The translations under genes and the position numbers were made by a program. The notes beneath the pieces are model-generated. The model worked only from the letters and a program-made list of their open reading frames with translations. It was not told where the DNA came from and ran no database searches. Shown here piece after piece: positions 10,837 to 21,180 of a stretch of 64,000 nt of DNA. Source of the DNA: Triatoma infestans (lineage: Eukaryota > Arthropoda > Insecta > Hemiptera > Reduviidae); assembly GCA_011037195.1 (NCBI GenBank), contig JAAEAF010003074.1:1-64000 (forward strand), given 5' to 3'. How positions within the stretch are numbered: the first letter of the stretch is position 1; each line of letters begins with the position of its first letter.

Positions 10837-11682
10837 ATGTGAACAGCATAGCTCAAAACGAAAAACCATAGAAATTTGAAACATGATATTCCGTTTACGT
10901 ATCACCATCAGAACTGACAGTGTCAAAATTCCTCAACCTGAAGTACCTATTTACTAGTTTTTTTTTTTTAATTTTTGCATTTTTCTCAAAAATGGCTTCG
11001 ACGATTTTCTTTAAATTTGGCATAGCAATTACACATACATGGAGCTACAAATTTTATTTGAAACGTTTCTCTGGGAAAATCCATTTAAGGGTAGTTATGG
11101 GTGAGGGGTAGGGTTAGGTTTTCATATAAAGTGCTATTTCAGTTTATTAAACAATTCTATCATCTAAATAGTGTTAATTAGAATTGAATATTTTGTTGAA
11201 ATTCAAAATTTCAAAAAAATCGGATAACCGGAAGTGCGTTTACTTTACCACTTTACTAAAGTTTTTTTTCTCTCCACTTTTTCGCGATTTTCTCAAAAAT
11301 GTCTCCGTCCATTTTCTTGAAACTTCGTGTATAAACTAAACATACATAGATCTACAACTTTTAATTAAAACATTTTTCTGGGAAAATTCATTTAAGGGCT
11401 TTTTTAATGGAGGGATGGGGTTATGTTTTTCTTCAAAGGGCTATCATACTTGATTATACAATTCTATCATCCAAACAAAATTAATTAGAAATAAATAGAT
11501 GGTGAAAATTCCGAGTTTCAAGGAAATTAGTTAACCGGAAGTGCGCTTTTACTGAACAGTTTTTTTCAATTTTCGACTAATTTCATTAAATTTGTTATAC
11601 AAACTATAAAATTTGTCAATTATAATTTTGAGAACTGGCGTAAGTGAAAGTTGTGTGAGTGTTTCACACCAGATTTTTTTTG
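10672..11682 (-). mobile_element. Helentron-like non-autonomous element, copy 1
   Basis: Read on the minus strand, it starts with A-rich sequence and TCTGGTGTGAAACACTCACA and ends with a hairpin CTTACTAGGAGTAAG followed by AGAAAGTAAA. Two diverged core units of ~320 bp each contain 'cggaagtgcg', a C-rich motif and 'gccatttttgagaaaa'. A GT/GTAT microsatellite (10798-10842) lies just inside the hairpin end. A subterminal inverted repeat ACTTTCTCTTACTCC appears at both ends. This plan (subterminal inverted repeats, core tandem units, microsatellite, terminal hairpin) resembles Helentron-derived HINE/DINE elements. No Rep or helicase coding remains. Confidence 0.55.
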
Positions 11683-13204
11683 TAAAAATTGATTTTAAGT
11701 TCTGCAAATGTTATAGTGAGGTTTGTAATAGTAGCCGAAAAAAAAGGATCTAAATCTAGAGACGCAAAATTGAGAGCTTCAGTATGTAACCAAGTACGTG
11801 CATAAGGCGCTGCAGGGCCCGAGAATTAAGGAGTGGGGCGAAAGGCGAGTGAGAGTCTGACCGTCTCCCACTCCAGCAGTGGAGTATGATAAGCTCAAGT
11901 GGCCACAACTATCGTAAAAGCTCACGAAAACCTTTGCCGGCGAAATTGTGAAACCGTTTTCCGTTATACAAGGCCTTTTCGGACATTTAATAACTTTCCA
12001 TGAGTTTCGTATTTCTCTCTTTGTGTATATATATATCTGTATGTATATTTTATCATATAATATTTTCTTTTGTAAAGGTTTACCTTCCTTATTATGTTTA
12101 TTATCTTTTGGATTGGAAAATATATGTATTATTCGAACTTGCATGTACAGTTTTCATTGCCTATTCGACTGCCTGAATGAAGAAAAGCTTGTTTTTACTC
12201 GTACGTAGTTTCTTTATCTTTCGCTTTATCTTTTCTGACTTTTAATCATTTTTATGATTTGATTTTGTTTGATTTAAATCACTGGCTGAAAAGCCAGACT
12301 ATCTGAATATCTGAGAAATTTTCAAAATAACCGGAATCTGGTTGTAAGTTGCTATTTAGGCTAGGCCAAAGTGGGAGACTCTTTTTAAATACAGCTGCGC
12401 TAGCCCTACATGGGACAACCTTTAGAACAGTTTATACAACAGTTACAACACGTCAGCAACCAACTACTACTTTCCTCTTCACTCACTTTAAATTTCTCTT
12501 TACCATTTTCTATATTCGCGTATAATCCTGGCAGTTGGTGTTAGTTTCTGTTTATACTACGTTCAGCATTATTTCTACTTTATTTATCACTCAAACCCAA
12601 TTCTCTTCTTCTCATACCCGAAGTTATTGACGCCTCTTTTGGACTGCATTGTAATCACCGTTTTTCATATTGCCTGGGTAGTTATTTCTCCCTTCATCAC
12701 CTTTGCATTTTATGTTAGGAGAAATGCGTAAAATTTTGAACTAGAAAAAAAAATTGACATTTTATTAACTACAGCAGGAGAATGTTTACATCAGATTTTT
12801 ATTCATTTAATTTTTGTAAGAACTTCATGCAATCAGTCTTGATGAGGAATCACAATCAAATGACTCATAATATTATTAGAGAAGTCCATTTCATTTTCCG
12901 TTATATCTATCTAGTTCTTGCCACTGTAGATAATTATTATAATTCAATGTAGATAAAATATTTATAATGGAAGTATTATACTTCTTATCACTATCAGACG
13001 GCGCTGCTAATATGTTTCCTTATCACTACCATGTACAGCGCCAGTGATGTTATTAACTGTGCATCTGATACGCCTAAGCTAAACCAGCGATCAACATGTC
13101 TACCAGTTTAAACAAAATGTTCCGACAAAATTCCTAAGGTGGGAGATTTTCCTGTAAATGTAGGTCTGACTTGCAGTCTTTAATCAGTTTCGAAGACTTT
13201 AACA
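11683..13204. other. Spacer without recognised features
   Basis: No gene or repeat family was recognised. Overlapping open frames at 11779-12144 (minus) and 11948-12208 (plus) have no motif. 11790-11900 is locally GC-richer ('ggcgctgcagggcccgag'). Confidence 0.35.
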
Positions 13205-13779
13205 AATTAAAAAAAAAAAAAAAAATCTGATGTGAAACACTCACACAACTTTCACTTACTCCAGTTTTCAAAATTGTAATTGACAAATTTTATAGTTTGT
13301 GTACCAAATTTGATGCAATTCGTCGGAGTTCGTCGAAAACTGAAAAAAAAGTTCAGTAAAAATGCACTTGCGGTTTACTTAATTTCTTGAAACCCGGAAT
13401 TTTGGCCATCTATTTATTTCTAATTAATTTTGTTTGGATGGTAGAATTGTATAATCAATTATGATAACACTTAAGAGGAAAAACTAACCCCACCCCTCCC
13501 CCAAAAGTGCCCTTCAGTGCATTTTTCCCGTAGAAATGGTTCAAATAAAAGTTGTGTAGCTCTTTTTATGTGTTGGTTGATGTTTGGAGTTTAAAGAAAT
13601 CGTCGGAGCCATTTTTGAGAAAATCGCAACAAAGTGAAAAATCTAACTAGTAAAGTGGTACTTCCGGTTGAGGAATTTTATCAGATAATGTAGTGTCAGA
13701 TCCCATGGTGATACCTAAACGGAATATCAAGTTTCAACTTTCTACGGTTTTTCGTTTTTGAGGTATGCTGTTCACATAT

Positions 13780-13814
<35 letters not shown>

Positions 13815-13931
13815 GACCATTTGCTAAAAATCACTTTTTTGGACTCAGGGGACCTCAAAACGGATATTTCCGGTGAAAACTCGATATCGAAAATTTGATA
13901 CTATTACAATACTTCCTCTTGAAGTAAAAAA
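13205..13931 (+). mobile_element. Helentron-like element, copy 2 (one core unit)
   Basis: Poly(A) run then tctgatgtgaaacactcaca at 13226, the core landmarks once, a CA microsatellite at 13790-13815, and the end 'caatacttcctcttgaagta' in which half of the terminal hairpin has been lost. The C-rich motif lies at about 13487-13503. Confidence 0.6.
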
Positions 13932-14374
13932 GAACAGTCTATATGAAGTCTAAATGAAGGTCTTAATACAGTAGTCTTTAACCAACCTTTACGAACGGAG
14001 CAGTCTAGAATATCTTTGAGAGTGATTTTCGGTCAACGATGTCGCTAGATGCTCTCCCAATATTAACCCTTTACATTACAATACTCCTTATTAAGTAAAT
14101 AATGAAATATACAGTGAGTATAATAAGTGTTCCGCAGCTTTCTTTTTCATACGAACATCATTATCTACCTACCTTACTTATATTTTCAGAACTGGTTTTT
14201 CTTAGTCACTTCCAACCACCCGGTCTTATCTTGAGAATGAGCTTTTTACAACCTGTGTTTTTAAAATCAACTTTCGCAATTATCTAGCGTCGATAAACTT
14301 GGACTTAGTTCTTCTTGAACTCCCCTATCCCATGATCCGGATTAAATTAGTATATAATAAAAATATAACATCTA
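13932..14374. other. Spacer without recognised features
   Basis: Two ~61-codon open frames (14102-14287 and 14299-14484) have no motif, and the second runs into the SINE. Nothing else was recognised. Confidence 0.35.
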
Positions 14375-14585
14375 TGGCCATTGGATGCCCGGAGCCTTCT
14401 CCAGTGCACTGCTGGGCCTTCGGGAGCAGTGTTCGTTCTCTCGTTACAGACAAACACTGTCCACTACCGGACAGTAAGCTGTAGAGGCTTCTAGGAAGAG
14501 AACATCTAATTGTAGCACTGGCTGGACTCGAACCCGAGATTTCTTCATACAGTCTAGTGAGCTGTTATTGAGTTAATCTCTCTCT
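14375..14585 (-). repeat. tRNA-derived SINE, copy 2
   Basis: Minus-strand B box (complement of 'ctcgaacccgag') and the family body 'cttctaggaag...', 'ctgtccactaccggacagt' and 'cagtgcactgctgggcc'. The tRNA head beyond the B box is diverged. Confidence 0.7.
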
Positions 14586-14589
14586 GTTT

Positions 14590-14960
14590 ATTATCCATGA
14601 GACCTAAGACCATATGACTCTTTTCCCCCACATAAAGAAAGTACTCGTGAGGGTCTTCACCCAGCAATCTGTCATTCTGATTGCAATATAGATAGAGATA
14701 TCATTAGTCTCGAACTCTCCTCCAAGCATTCCCTTGAGAATGTTGTAGTTCAAAGTATGGGGAACTTAGTTTTATGAAATAGGTAATGGTACACCGTTTC
14801 CCTCATTCCATCGTCACAATTCTGACACAAAGGACTTAGAAGGCCTATTGTGTAAAATATTGACTACACAAGCGTGTTTAATCAATACATCTACCAGGAC
14901 CTTTAATTCCTCCTCTTGCTCCAAATCCTACTCAGGGAGAGACCTCTTATTATTACTAAT
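14590..14960 (-). pseudogene. RNase H-bearing LINE, cysteine-knuckle fragment
   Basis: On the minus strand around 14800-14850 the translation reads LCQNCDDGMRETVYHYL. This corresponds to the CQNYDDGVRETVYHYLCQCP segment of the copy at 47600-48345. That segment is the Cys-rich tail after the RNase H domain of I/LOA-type LINEs. Frameshifts and stops flank it. Fragment only; the 5' and 3' limits are approximate. Confidence 0.55.
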
Positions 14961-15219
14961 TCTTATTGTTATTGTCTTATATTTAGAGATATTTTTTGAA
15001 GTTCCTGGCTTTATTTAGGTACAAAGCGCATTTACTGCCAATAGTTAGGAGCCTGGTTTAGTTAATTAAATTAATTTTATTATTCCACAAACCCTACTAC
15101 ATAAATCCAGACATTCATCTGCATAAGCTAGACCTTGAGTCTGCCTATTAAAAAAAGTATTCACTTGCAGTTTCTAAAGCTAGAAAAAAATCTGAAGCTG
15201 TTTCTAAAGCATGGAGTTT

Positions 15220-15660
15220 AAAAAAAAAAAAATCTGATTTGAAACACTCACACGACTTTGAATGAAAAGTTTCTTTAAATTACTAATTTTTCTCTTTTGT
15301 CCCAACATCAATATTGAGGTGGTAGGGGGGGGAGACAAGTCTCTACCTACCAACAGGAGAGGCAGCTAGAGAATTATTACATTGTAGAGAGCGCCAATAA
15401 TATTGAACGAACATAATTGAATTTAAATGTCTCAGATTCCTCATTACCATCTGAAACCAATTTTTTTTACCGAAGAATGTTACAAATAAAAGTGATAGGT
15501 TTGTATCTGTACAGGTTAATATTCCAAATTTTAACGGAAATCATTATAGTATTTGACGAGGAAATTCCAAAAAAAATATCAAAAACCTATTCTGTAAAAT
15601 CGCATTTCCGGTCAACCGGAAATTTACTTCAAATTTGAATTCTAACAATGCGCGTCTAAT
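15220..15660 (+). repeat. Divergent Helentron-like copy
   Basis: Begins with a poly(A) run and 'tctgatttgaaacactcaca', then loses alignment. A 'gggggggag' tract replaces the usual C-rich motif on the opposite strand. Later landmarks (aaataaaagtgatagg, ttccggtcaaccggaa) are recognisable. The 3' hairpin is missing. Confidence 0.45.
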
Positions 15661-15988
15661 TTAAATTAATATTATAGAGGCACAGAAACATATTATAGCG
15701 GAATATATCTCTGATGTTTTCCAGCTCTGCGGATCCAGTCACAACAATTACAATAAATTCTGGTATATATCCAAAACTTGGTTAATCGTTGGATAATTTC
15801 ATGTGCCCCCCCCCTCTAATTATGTAAGAATCTAAAGAATTTATAGTTTTTTTCTGTTTATTATTATTATTATTTTTTTTTTTACGTTTTTGTTGCTTCT
15901 TATTCATGAATTATAAAGTTTTGGTCTCTGTATCATTATTAAAAGGAGTAATGGCAGACATTATCTCGTTTTTTTTTTGTTTTTTTTT

Positions 15989-16100
15989 TACTTCTACTAA
16001 GAGGAAGTATTGTAATCGTGTCAAATTTTCGATGTTGAGTTTTCACCGGAAATATCCGTTTTGAAGTCCCCTGAGTCCAAAAAAGTGGTTTTTAGCAATG

Positions 16101-16131
<31 letters not shown>

Positions 16132-16574
16132 GTGTTTTTTTTTTGGAGTTTATTTCTACATGCTCCATACAAATAAGTATATTACATGTATTTTATTTAC
16201 AGACATATTTTAATATATTATCACAGTATCTGAACTTATAAAGCAAATTTTACTTGAGATGGCTGATAAAAAGAGTGCAAAGAAATATAATATTATTTAA
16301 ATGTGCAGCCGTCAATTTCAAATAATCAAATAAACAGAAAAAGTGAATTATACAAAAATAAAAAATAAAATGAAATAAAAAAAATTAATAAAGTATGAAT
16401 ATCTAATAATCAAGTTGATCTAAAAATATAAAAAATGCTTTTAAACATTTCAAACTTAAACAACAAATTTAAATTATCTTAACACGAATAAGTAACGGAA
16501 AAATTAAACGGCACTAAATAACGATAAATTAAAATAATTAAAATTAAAGTTAATAACTTAAAATTAGAGATTAT

Positions 16575-16632
<58 letters not shown>

Positions 16633-17493
16633 AACAGCATAGCTCAAAAACGAAAAATCGTAGAAAGTTCAAACTTGATATTCCGTTTAGTCATCACCAT
16701 GGGATCCGACAGGGAGTCATCTGTCAAAATTCCTCAACCGGAAGTATCACTTTACTAGTTGTTTTTTTTTACGTTTTTGCGATTTTCTCAAAAATCGGTC
16801 CAAAGATTTTCTTCAAACTTGTTATATCAACTACACATACTAAACAGCTACAACTTTTATTTTAAACATTTCACTGGGAAAATTCATTTAAGAGCACTTA
16901 TTGGTGGGGGGAGGTGGGGGGGTTAGGTTTCATTTAAAGTGCTATTTCAGTTTATTAGACAATTCAATCATCTAAATAATGCTAATTAAAATTAAATATG
17001 TTGTTGAAATTCTGAGTTTGATAAAAATCGGATAACCGGAAGTGCGTCTATTTCAACACTTTTCTAAATGATTTTTTTTTTTCACTTTTTCGTGATCTTC
17101 TCAAAAATGGCTCCGACGATTTTCTTGAAACTTCGTATATTAACTACACTTACAAAGAGCTACAACTTTTATTTGTATAACATTTCTCTGGCCAAATTCA
17201 TTGCCATTCATGGCACTTTTAGGGGAGGGGTGGGGTTAGAGCTTCCTCTGAAGTGCTATCATAGTTGATTATACAATTCTATCATCCAAACAAAATTAAT
17301 TAGAAATAAATAGATGGCCTAAATTCCAAGTTTTTAGAAAATTAGTAAGCCGGAAGTGCGCTTTTACTGAACAGGTTTTTCAGTTTTCGAAGAATTTCGT
17401 ATTTGGTACATAAACTATAAACTTTGTCAATTATAATTTTGAGAACAGGAGTAAGAGAAAGTTGTGTGAGTGTTTCACACCAGATTTTTTTTT
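15989..17493 (-). mobile_element. Helentron-like element, copy 3, with an insertion in its microsatellite
   Basis: Minus-strand copy with the start-type sequence at 17465-17493, two core units, two GT tracts (16104-16130 and 16576-16627) and an altered hairpin end at 15989-16010. The two GT tracts are one microsatellite split by foreign sequence at 16131-16574. The C-rich motif appears as G runs at about 16902-16924 and 17220-17238. A SINE begins only 12 bp beyond its start. Confidence 0.6.
16131..16574 (-). mobile_element. Poly(A)-tailed insertion within a GT repeat
   Basis: About 444 bp of very A+T-rich sequence. On the minus strand it ends AATAAACTCC plus a run of A (T run at 16135-16144), like a retroposed transcript with a polyadenylation signal. 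No coding frame was recognised. It may be a LINE 3' UTR or a processed-transcript fragment. GT repeats on both sides hide any target duplication. Confidence 0.5.
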
Positions 17494-17504
17494 AATTTAA
17501 GGCG

Positions 17505-17722
17505 CGTCACATCTATGGTCATTTGCGCCCAGAGCTTTCTCAGTGCACTGCCGGTCCCCGGACTGTGTTTTCTTGTTACAGACAACACTTCCTTTCACCG
17601 GGCAGTGAACTGTAGAGGTTACTAGGAAGTGAAAGTCTAAGGGTAGCACGGCTGGATTCGAACCCGAAATCTTCGCGTTGCTAGTCCAGCGCACTACCAC
17701 TGAGCTAATCCCTTCCCTATAG
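17505..17722 (-). repeat. tRNA-derived SINE, copy 3 (best preserved)
   Basis: Minus strand: GGGATTAGCTCAGTGGTAG gives a perfect Pol III A box, and GGTTCGAATCC gives a perfect B box 30-odd bases on, followed by the family body and a 3' end GACGCGCCTTAAATT plus A run. A 7-base loop-like CTAGCAA sits where an anticodon loop would be, but the flanking stem does not pair, so this is a SINE head and not a tRNA gene. Confidence 0.85.
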
Positions 17723-18631
17723 TTTTGCTTATTCGTTAATTGATAGTGAAATTAAAGGTAATTAAATCTCTTAGTACATAATCATTAGCAATTAATTTTT
17801 AGAAGTAAAAATCTTTTCTTTTAATGTGTGTGTAAGTTATTCTTAAACTATAGTGTGATTATACACTCTTTAATGTTAGTTCATTTTGATTATTATTTAA
17901 ATGTTAATTATGGTTGATGGTTAAGTAGGCGTTACCTATGGCTAATTGTTTTTATACCTATTTCGACTTATAGTGCGAATATATATATATATGCGTGAGA
18001 GTGTGGGTGATGAATGTATGAATGTATGAATGTAGACAGGAAAGTATTCGCACGGCCTTATTTTACTCATCTTCATATGTTATTTCTATTGTGTAGTGCA
18101 AAATTAATACAGTTTTTTTTCTCTCTTTAAATTAATTACAGTCTCTGAGGTGATTTCAGTTTGATAGAGGTAATTTAAGTTATTATTGTAATGAAATATT
18201 TTTATACCCTTTTATTTTTGTTTGAAGTCTTCTAAAAACAAAGAGCTAGTATGTTCCGTTAGTATAAAAGATATGCATTCGTGTTTTTATGATGCCTAAA
18301 TGAAAAATACTCTGTTCGGATGGTTCACTAGTTAATTTACTTGTTGAGGATCCTTTCGTAGGGAAATAAATAATTATATGTTCTTCTACAATTCGGATTT
18401 ACTTATTTTATGATTTATATGTCAAAACAAATTCACTAGAAAACCGATTTTTAAGAATGACCTTGGATAGTTGTGTTGACAATCCTTCCAAAGTATTATT
18501 ATTTTAATTTATCTCATTATTCTATAACCTCAAATAGTATAAATAAAGGTAGTTGTAGATATTTATTTATTTACTTTATTATTTCTAACATAATTAGTAT
18601 AAATAATAAGAGTTTATAACACGCTTTGCAA
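17723..18631. other. AT-rich spacer
   Basis: No gene or repeat was recognised. It holds a GAATGTAT short repeat near 18010-18035 and an (AT)5 tract near 17980. Confidence 0.4.
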
Positions 18632-19829
18632 TTTTTTTTTTTTTTTTTTTAAATTTACAACTATAACAATAGTTATAACAAGTAAATATGATGATAGTTG
18701 ATACAGTAATAGGATTTAGATTAGAGAAGCCACCCAGTGGTGACACTCCGTTATCATGGGACTTATTTCACTGTGTCATGACAATAGTAGATCGCGGGGC
18801 CATCTCCTCTTCAATCTCCTTAGGGGATTGCCTGGTATTGTAGGACAAGAGAGCTGTTCAATAAAAGAATTGGAATGAGCTGCTGTAGAGGAATGAAATT
18901 TGAGGAAACGAGATTTCGCTAAATCGATGGCAAAAGGAATTGTTTAGGTCACTGTGGATAGTGAGGTTAGATATAAAAAATGGAGCATTAAGAATTTTGC
19001 GAAGAATTATTGAATGCAAGGATTGGATGCGTTGGGAATTGGAACGTTTAGTCGATCCCCATACTTCAATACCGTATGACCAAATTGGTCTTAGTAACAA
19101 CAGATATAAAAGTCTTTTGTTATTTAAGTTTAGTTTTGATCGTCTATCGATGAGCCTTGCGAGGAGTTTATAGCGTCGGTTAGCTTCTTGTCTTTTCAGT
19201 CTGGTATGTGGATTCCATGTTAATTGTCTGTCCAAGTATAGTCCAAGGTAACGTACAATGTTGGCTGATTGAATAGGGATTTGGTTAATGAATACAGGTG
19301 GTAGGATTTTTCGTCGAAGCGTAAATACTATGTACTTTGATTTGGTTGGATTAATTTTGATTCGCCATTTAACTAACCAGATCTGGAGTTGGTCTAGGTG
19401 CATCTCGAGAGCCTTAACAGCAATAACAGGATGGATATGAGGGGACAGTATTGCGGTATCGTCCGCAAAGGTAGATATGATGGTAGTTGGGTGCTGTGGA
19501 ATATCTGCTGTGTACAAGGTGTACAGGAGAGGTCCGAGGATACTGCCTTGGGAACACCAGCTCTACTCAACTGAATAGAGGATTCGGCTGTTCCACAGCT
19601 TACCCTGAAATATCTGTCTTGCAGATATGATTTTAGGATAAGGTAGTAAGTATGAGGAAGGATATCCCTCAGCTTACACAGCAGGCCCTCGTGCCATACT
19701 CTGGCAAACGCCTGAGCGACATCTAGGAAAATACTCGGGCAATACTGCTTCCGCTCGAGGGAGGTGGCGATAGCGTCCACAACTCTAAGAACCTGATGGG
19801 TAGCAGAATGATGTCTCCGAAATCCAAAC
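18632..19829 (-). pseudogene. Jockey-like LINE, 5'-truncated, one main frameshift
   Basis: Reverse transcriptase 3' half plus 3' UTR and poly(A) (T run at 18632-18650). The minus-strand frame 19780-19545 carries FLDVAQAFARVWHEGLL and RAGVP. A loss of one C in the CCCAAGGC context near 19543 shifts the frame, after which GSILGPLLYTLYTAD and the catalytic FADDTAI follow. The tail YLGLYLDRQLTWNPHTRLKR and IWSYGIEVWGS is Jockey-type. The 5' end stops at ~19829 before the endonuclease. An AFDRVW to AFARVW change alters the first palm aspartate, so the copy is dead at two levels. Confidence 0.85.
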
Positions 19830-19867
19830 TAAAAAAAAAATTTAATAAGATTTTCTGTAATTAAAAT

Positions 19868-20060
19868 AAGTACTTCCTCTTTCTGCATCAGAAATAGTAA
19901 TGTAATCGTGTCAAATATTCAATACAGACTTTTTACCGGAAATACAAGTTTTGAAATCTCCTGAGTCTTGAAAAAGTGGTTTTTAGAAATTAGAAGTCTG
20001 GATTTACTTGCAATTTGGAATTTTAGCAATGCTACTAGTGTTCTTTAATATCATATAGGT
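19868..20060 (-). repeat. Fragment of the Helentron-like repeat
   Basis: Recognisable end segment ('acttcctctttctgcatcag', 'gtgtcaaatattcaata', 'accggaaatacaagttttga', 'aaaaagtggtttttag'). The hairpin is disrupted and the core is missing. Confidence 0.55.
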
Positions 20061-20149
20061 GGTAGAACAATACATTGTATTGAATTGGTATATTAGAGGG
20101 AAGATTAACGTTGTTACTACATTCACATTACCTTACCTTATTCTTTTCC

Positions 20150-20420
20150 CCTTCTACCTTAAAGTGTAGAGGAATTGCTAAAGAGTCGCCATCACTATCT
20201 CTGGGCATTGATTTAGCCTTGCCCACTGCCGTACCAGTTTCCCCCGAGGCATTCTGTAACATTATCTAGCCAGGTGATTCTTCTTCTTCTTCTTCCTCTT
20301 GGTCTCTTACACCTGGCTTCATTGGCTCGTTCTGGATGCCTTGCAAGTTCCATCCTTATAATATGCTCACACCATCTTAGTTGGATGCGTCTGATATGCT
20401 CCACAATTGCTTCTCAACCC
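20150..20420 (-). pseudogene. RTE-like LINE C-terminal fragment
   Basis: The minus-strand frame (20404-20213) reads HIRRIQLRWCEHIIRM, then an Arg-rich KRPRGRRRRRITWLDNV. This layout (LxWxGHIxRM, then GRPxxxWxDxV) is the region after the thumb of RTE-type LINE reverse transcriptases. The fragment is 5' truncated at ~20415, and its own tail is not clear. It is distinct from the LINE at 20486, which inserted next to it. Confidence 0.6.
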
Positions 20421-20519
20421 AGATTACTTCTAATAATAGTGTTTTGTAATGTGTACATCTTTGGAAGAATTAATAAATATAGATTCTCTTTTTTTAACTA
20501 AAAAAGAGAACATTGAGAG

Positions 20520-21180
20520 TGAAGAAACGAGAATAGAAATGAAGTGGTGTAAAACGTAAAGTTATTGAGGAGACGGCGAATGATATTATTGGTGAGAAAA
20601 CAAAAAGTAGTGAGGAATGGTTCGATGATGAATGCCGTGAAGTGCTAAGAATGAGAAATGAACAAAGACTAATTATGTTACAACGCACTACGAGGCAAAG
20701 CACAGCAGATTATCAATTGAGCCGCCGAAGAGCAAAAAAGATCATACGCGCAAAAAAAAGGGTTTTCTTAAGAAAGCAAGTAGAAGAGATTGAAGAGCTA
20801 AGGAGTAATAACGAAACCCGAAAATTATATAAATAGAGGCTTTCAACCCAAAACCGATTCATGCAAAAATAAAGATGGTAGAGTAATAGACGGAAAGGCG
20901 GAAGCTATTGACAGATGGGTAGAACATTTTAGAGATTTGTATAGTGTAGGACCTCAGGTGATTGACACAGACAGCAAAACCTTGAGTCGAGTATCAGTGA
21001 CAAATGAAGATGATATTGAGCCGCCGGACATGGATGATTTCTTGGAGTCAATTGGAAAATTAAAAAACAATAAAGCACCTGGTGAAGATTCCCTCGTAGC
21101 CGAATTTTTCAAAAATTGTGGAGAAATTATACAGGCACAATTGTATTCTCTCATCTTAGACATGGGAAAAAGAACGAATG
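20520..21180 (+). pseudogene. RTE-like LINE ORF, N-terminal linker region
   Basis: Upstream part of the LINE polyprotein, broken in two places. 20642-20836 gives a Lys/Arg-rich helical linker (RRRAKKIIRAKKRVFLRKQ) and stops at 20834. After a shift, 20880-21165 reads GRVIDGKAEAIDRWVEHFRD, then KLKNNKAPGEDSLVAEFFKN, the classic pre-RT motif of non-LTR elements. A further shift near 21165-21175 separates it from the main RT frame. A minimum of two disabling lesions. Confidence 0.75.

Noticed and set aside
10798..10842. Independent microsatellite locus
   Set aside because: The GT/GTAT tract sits at the same internal position in several Helentron-like copies, so it is part of that element.
16576..16865. 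Open frames starting with alternating Cys-Val residues
   Set aside because: They are translations of a GT microsatellite running into the Helentron-like repeat; there is no independent coding evidence.
17068..17268. Recurrent small ORFs with the motif FSKMAPTIF in many copies
   Set aside because: They arise because the same core repeat is translated each time. Frames differ between copies and carry stops, so they reflect DNA-level similarity, not a conserved protein.
17640..17722. tRNA gene on the minus strand
   Set aside because: A and B boxes are perfect, but the anticodon stem and acceptor stem do not pair, and the SINE body follows directly.
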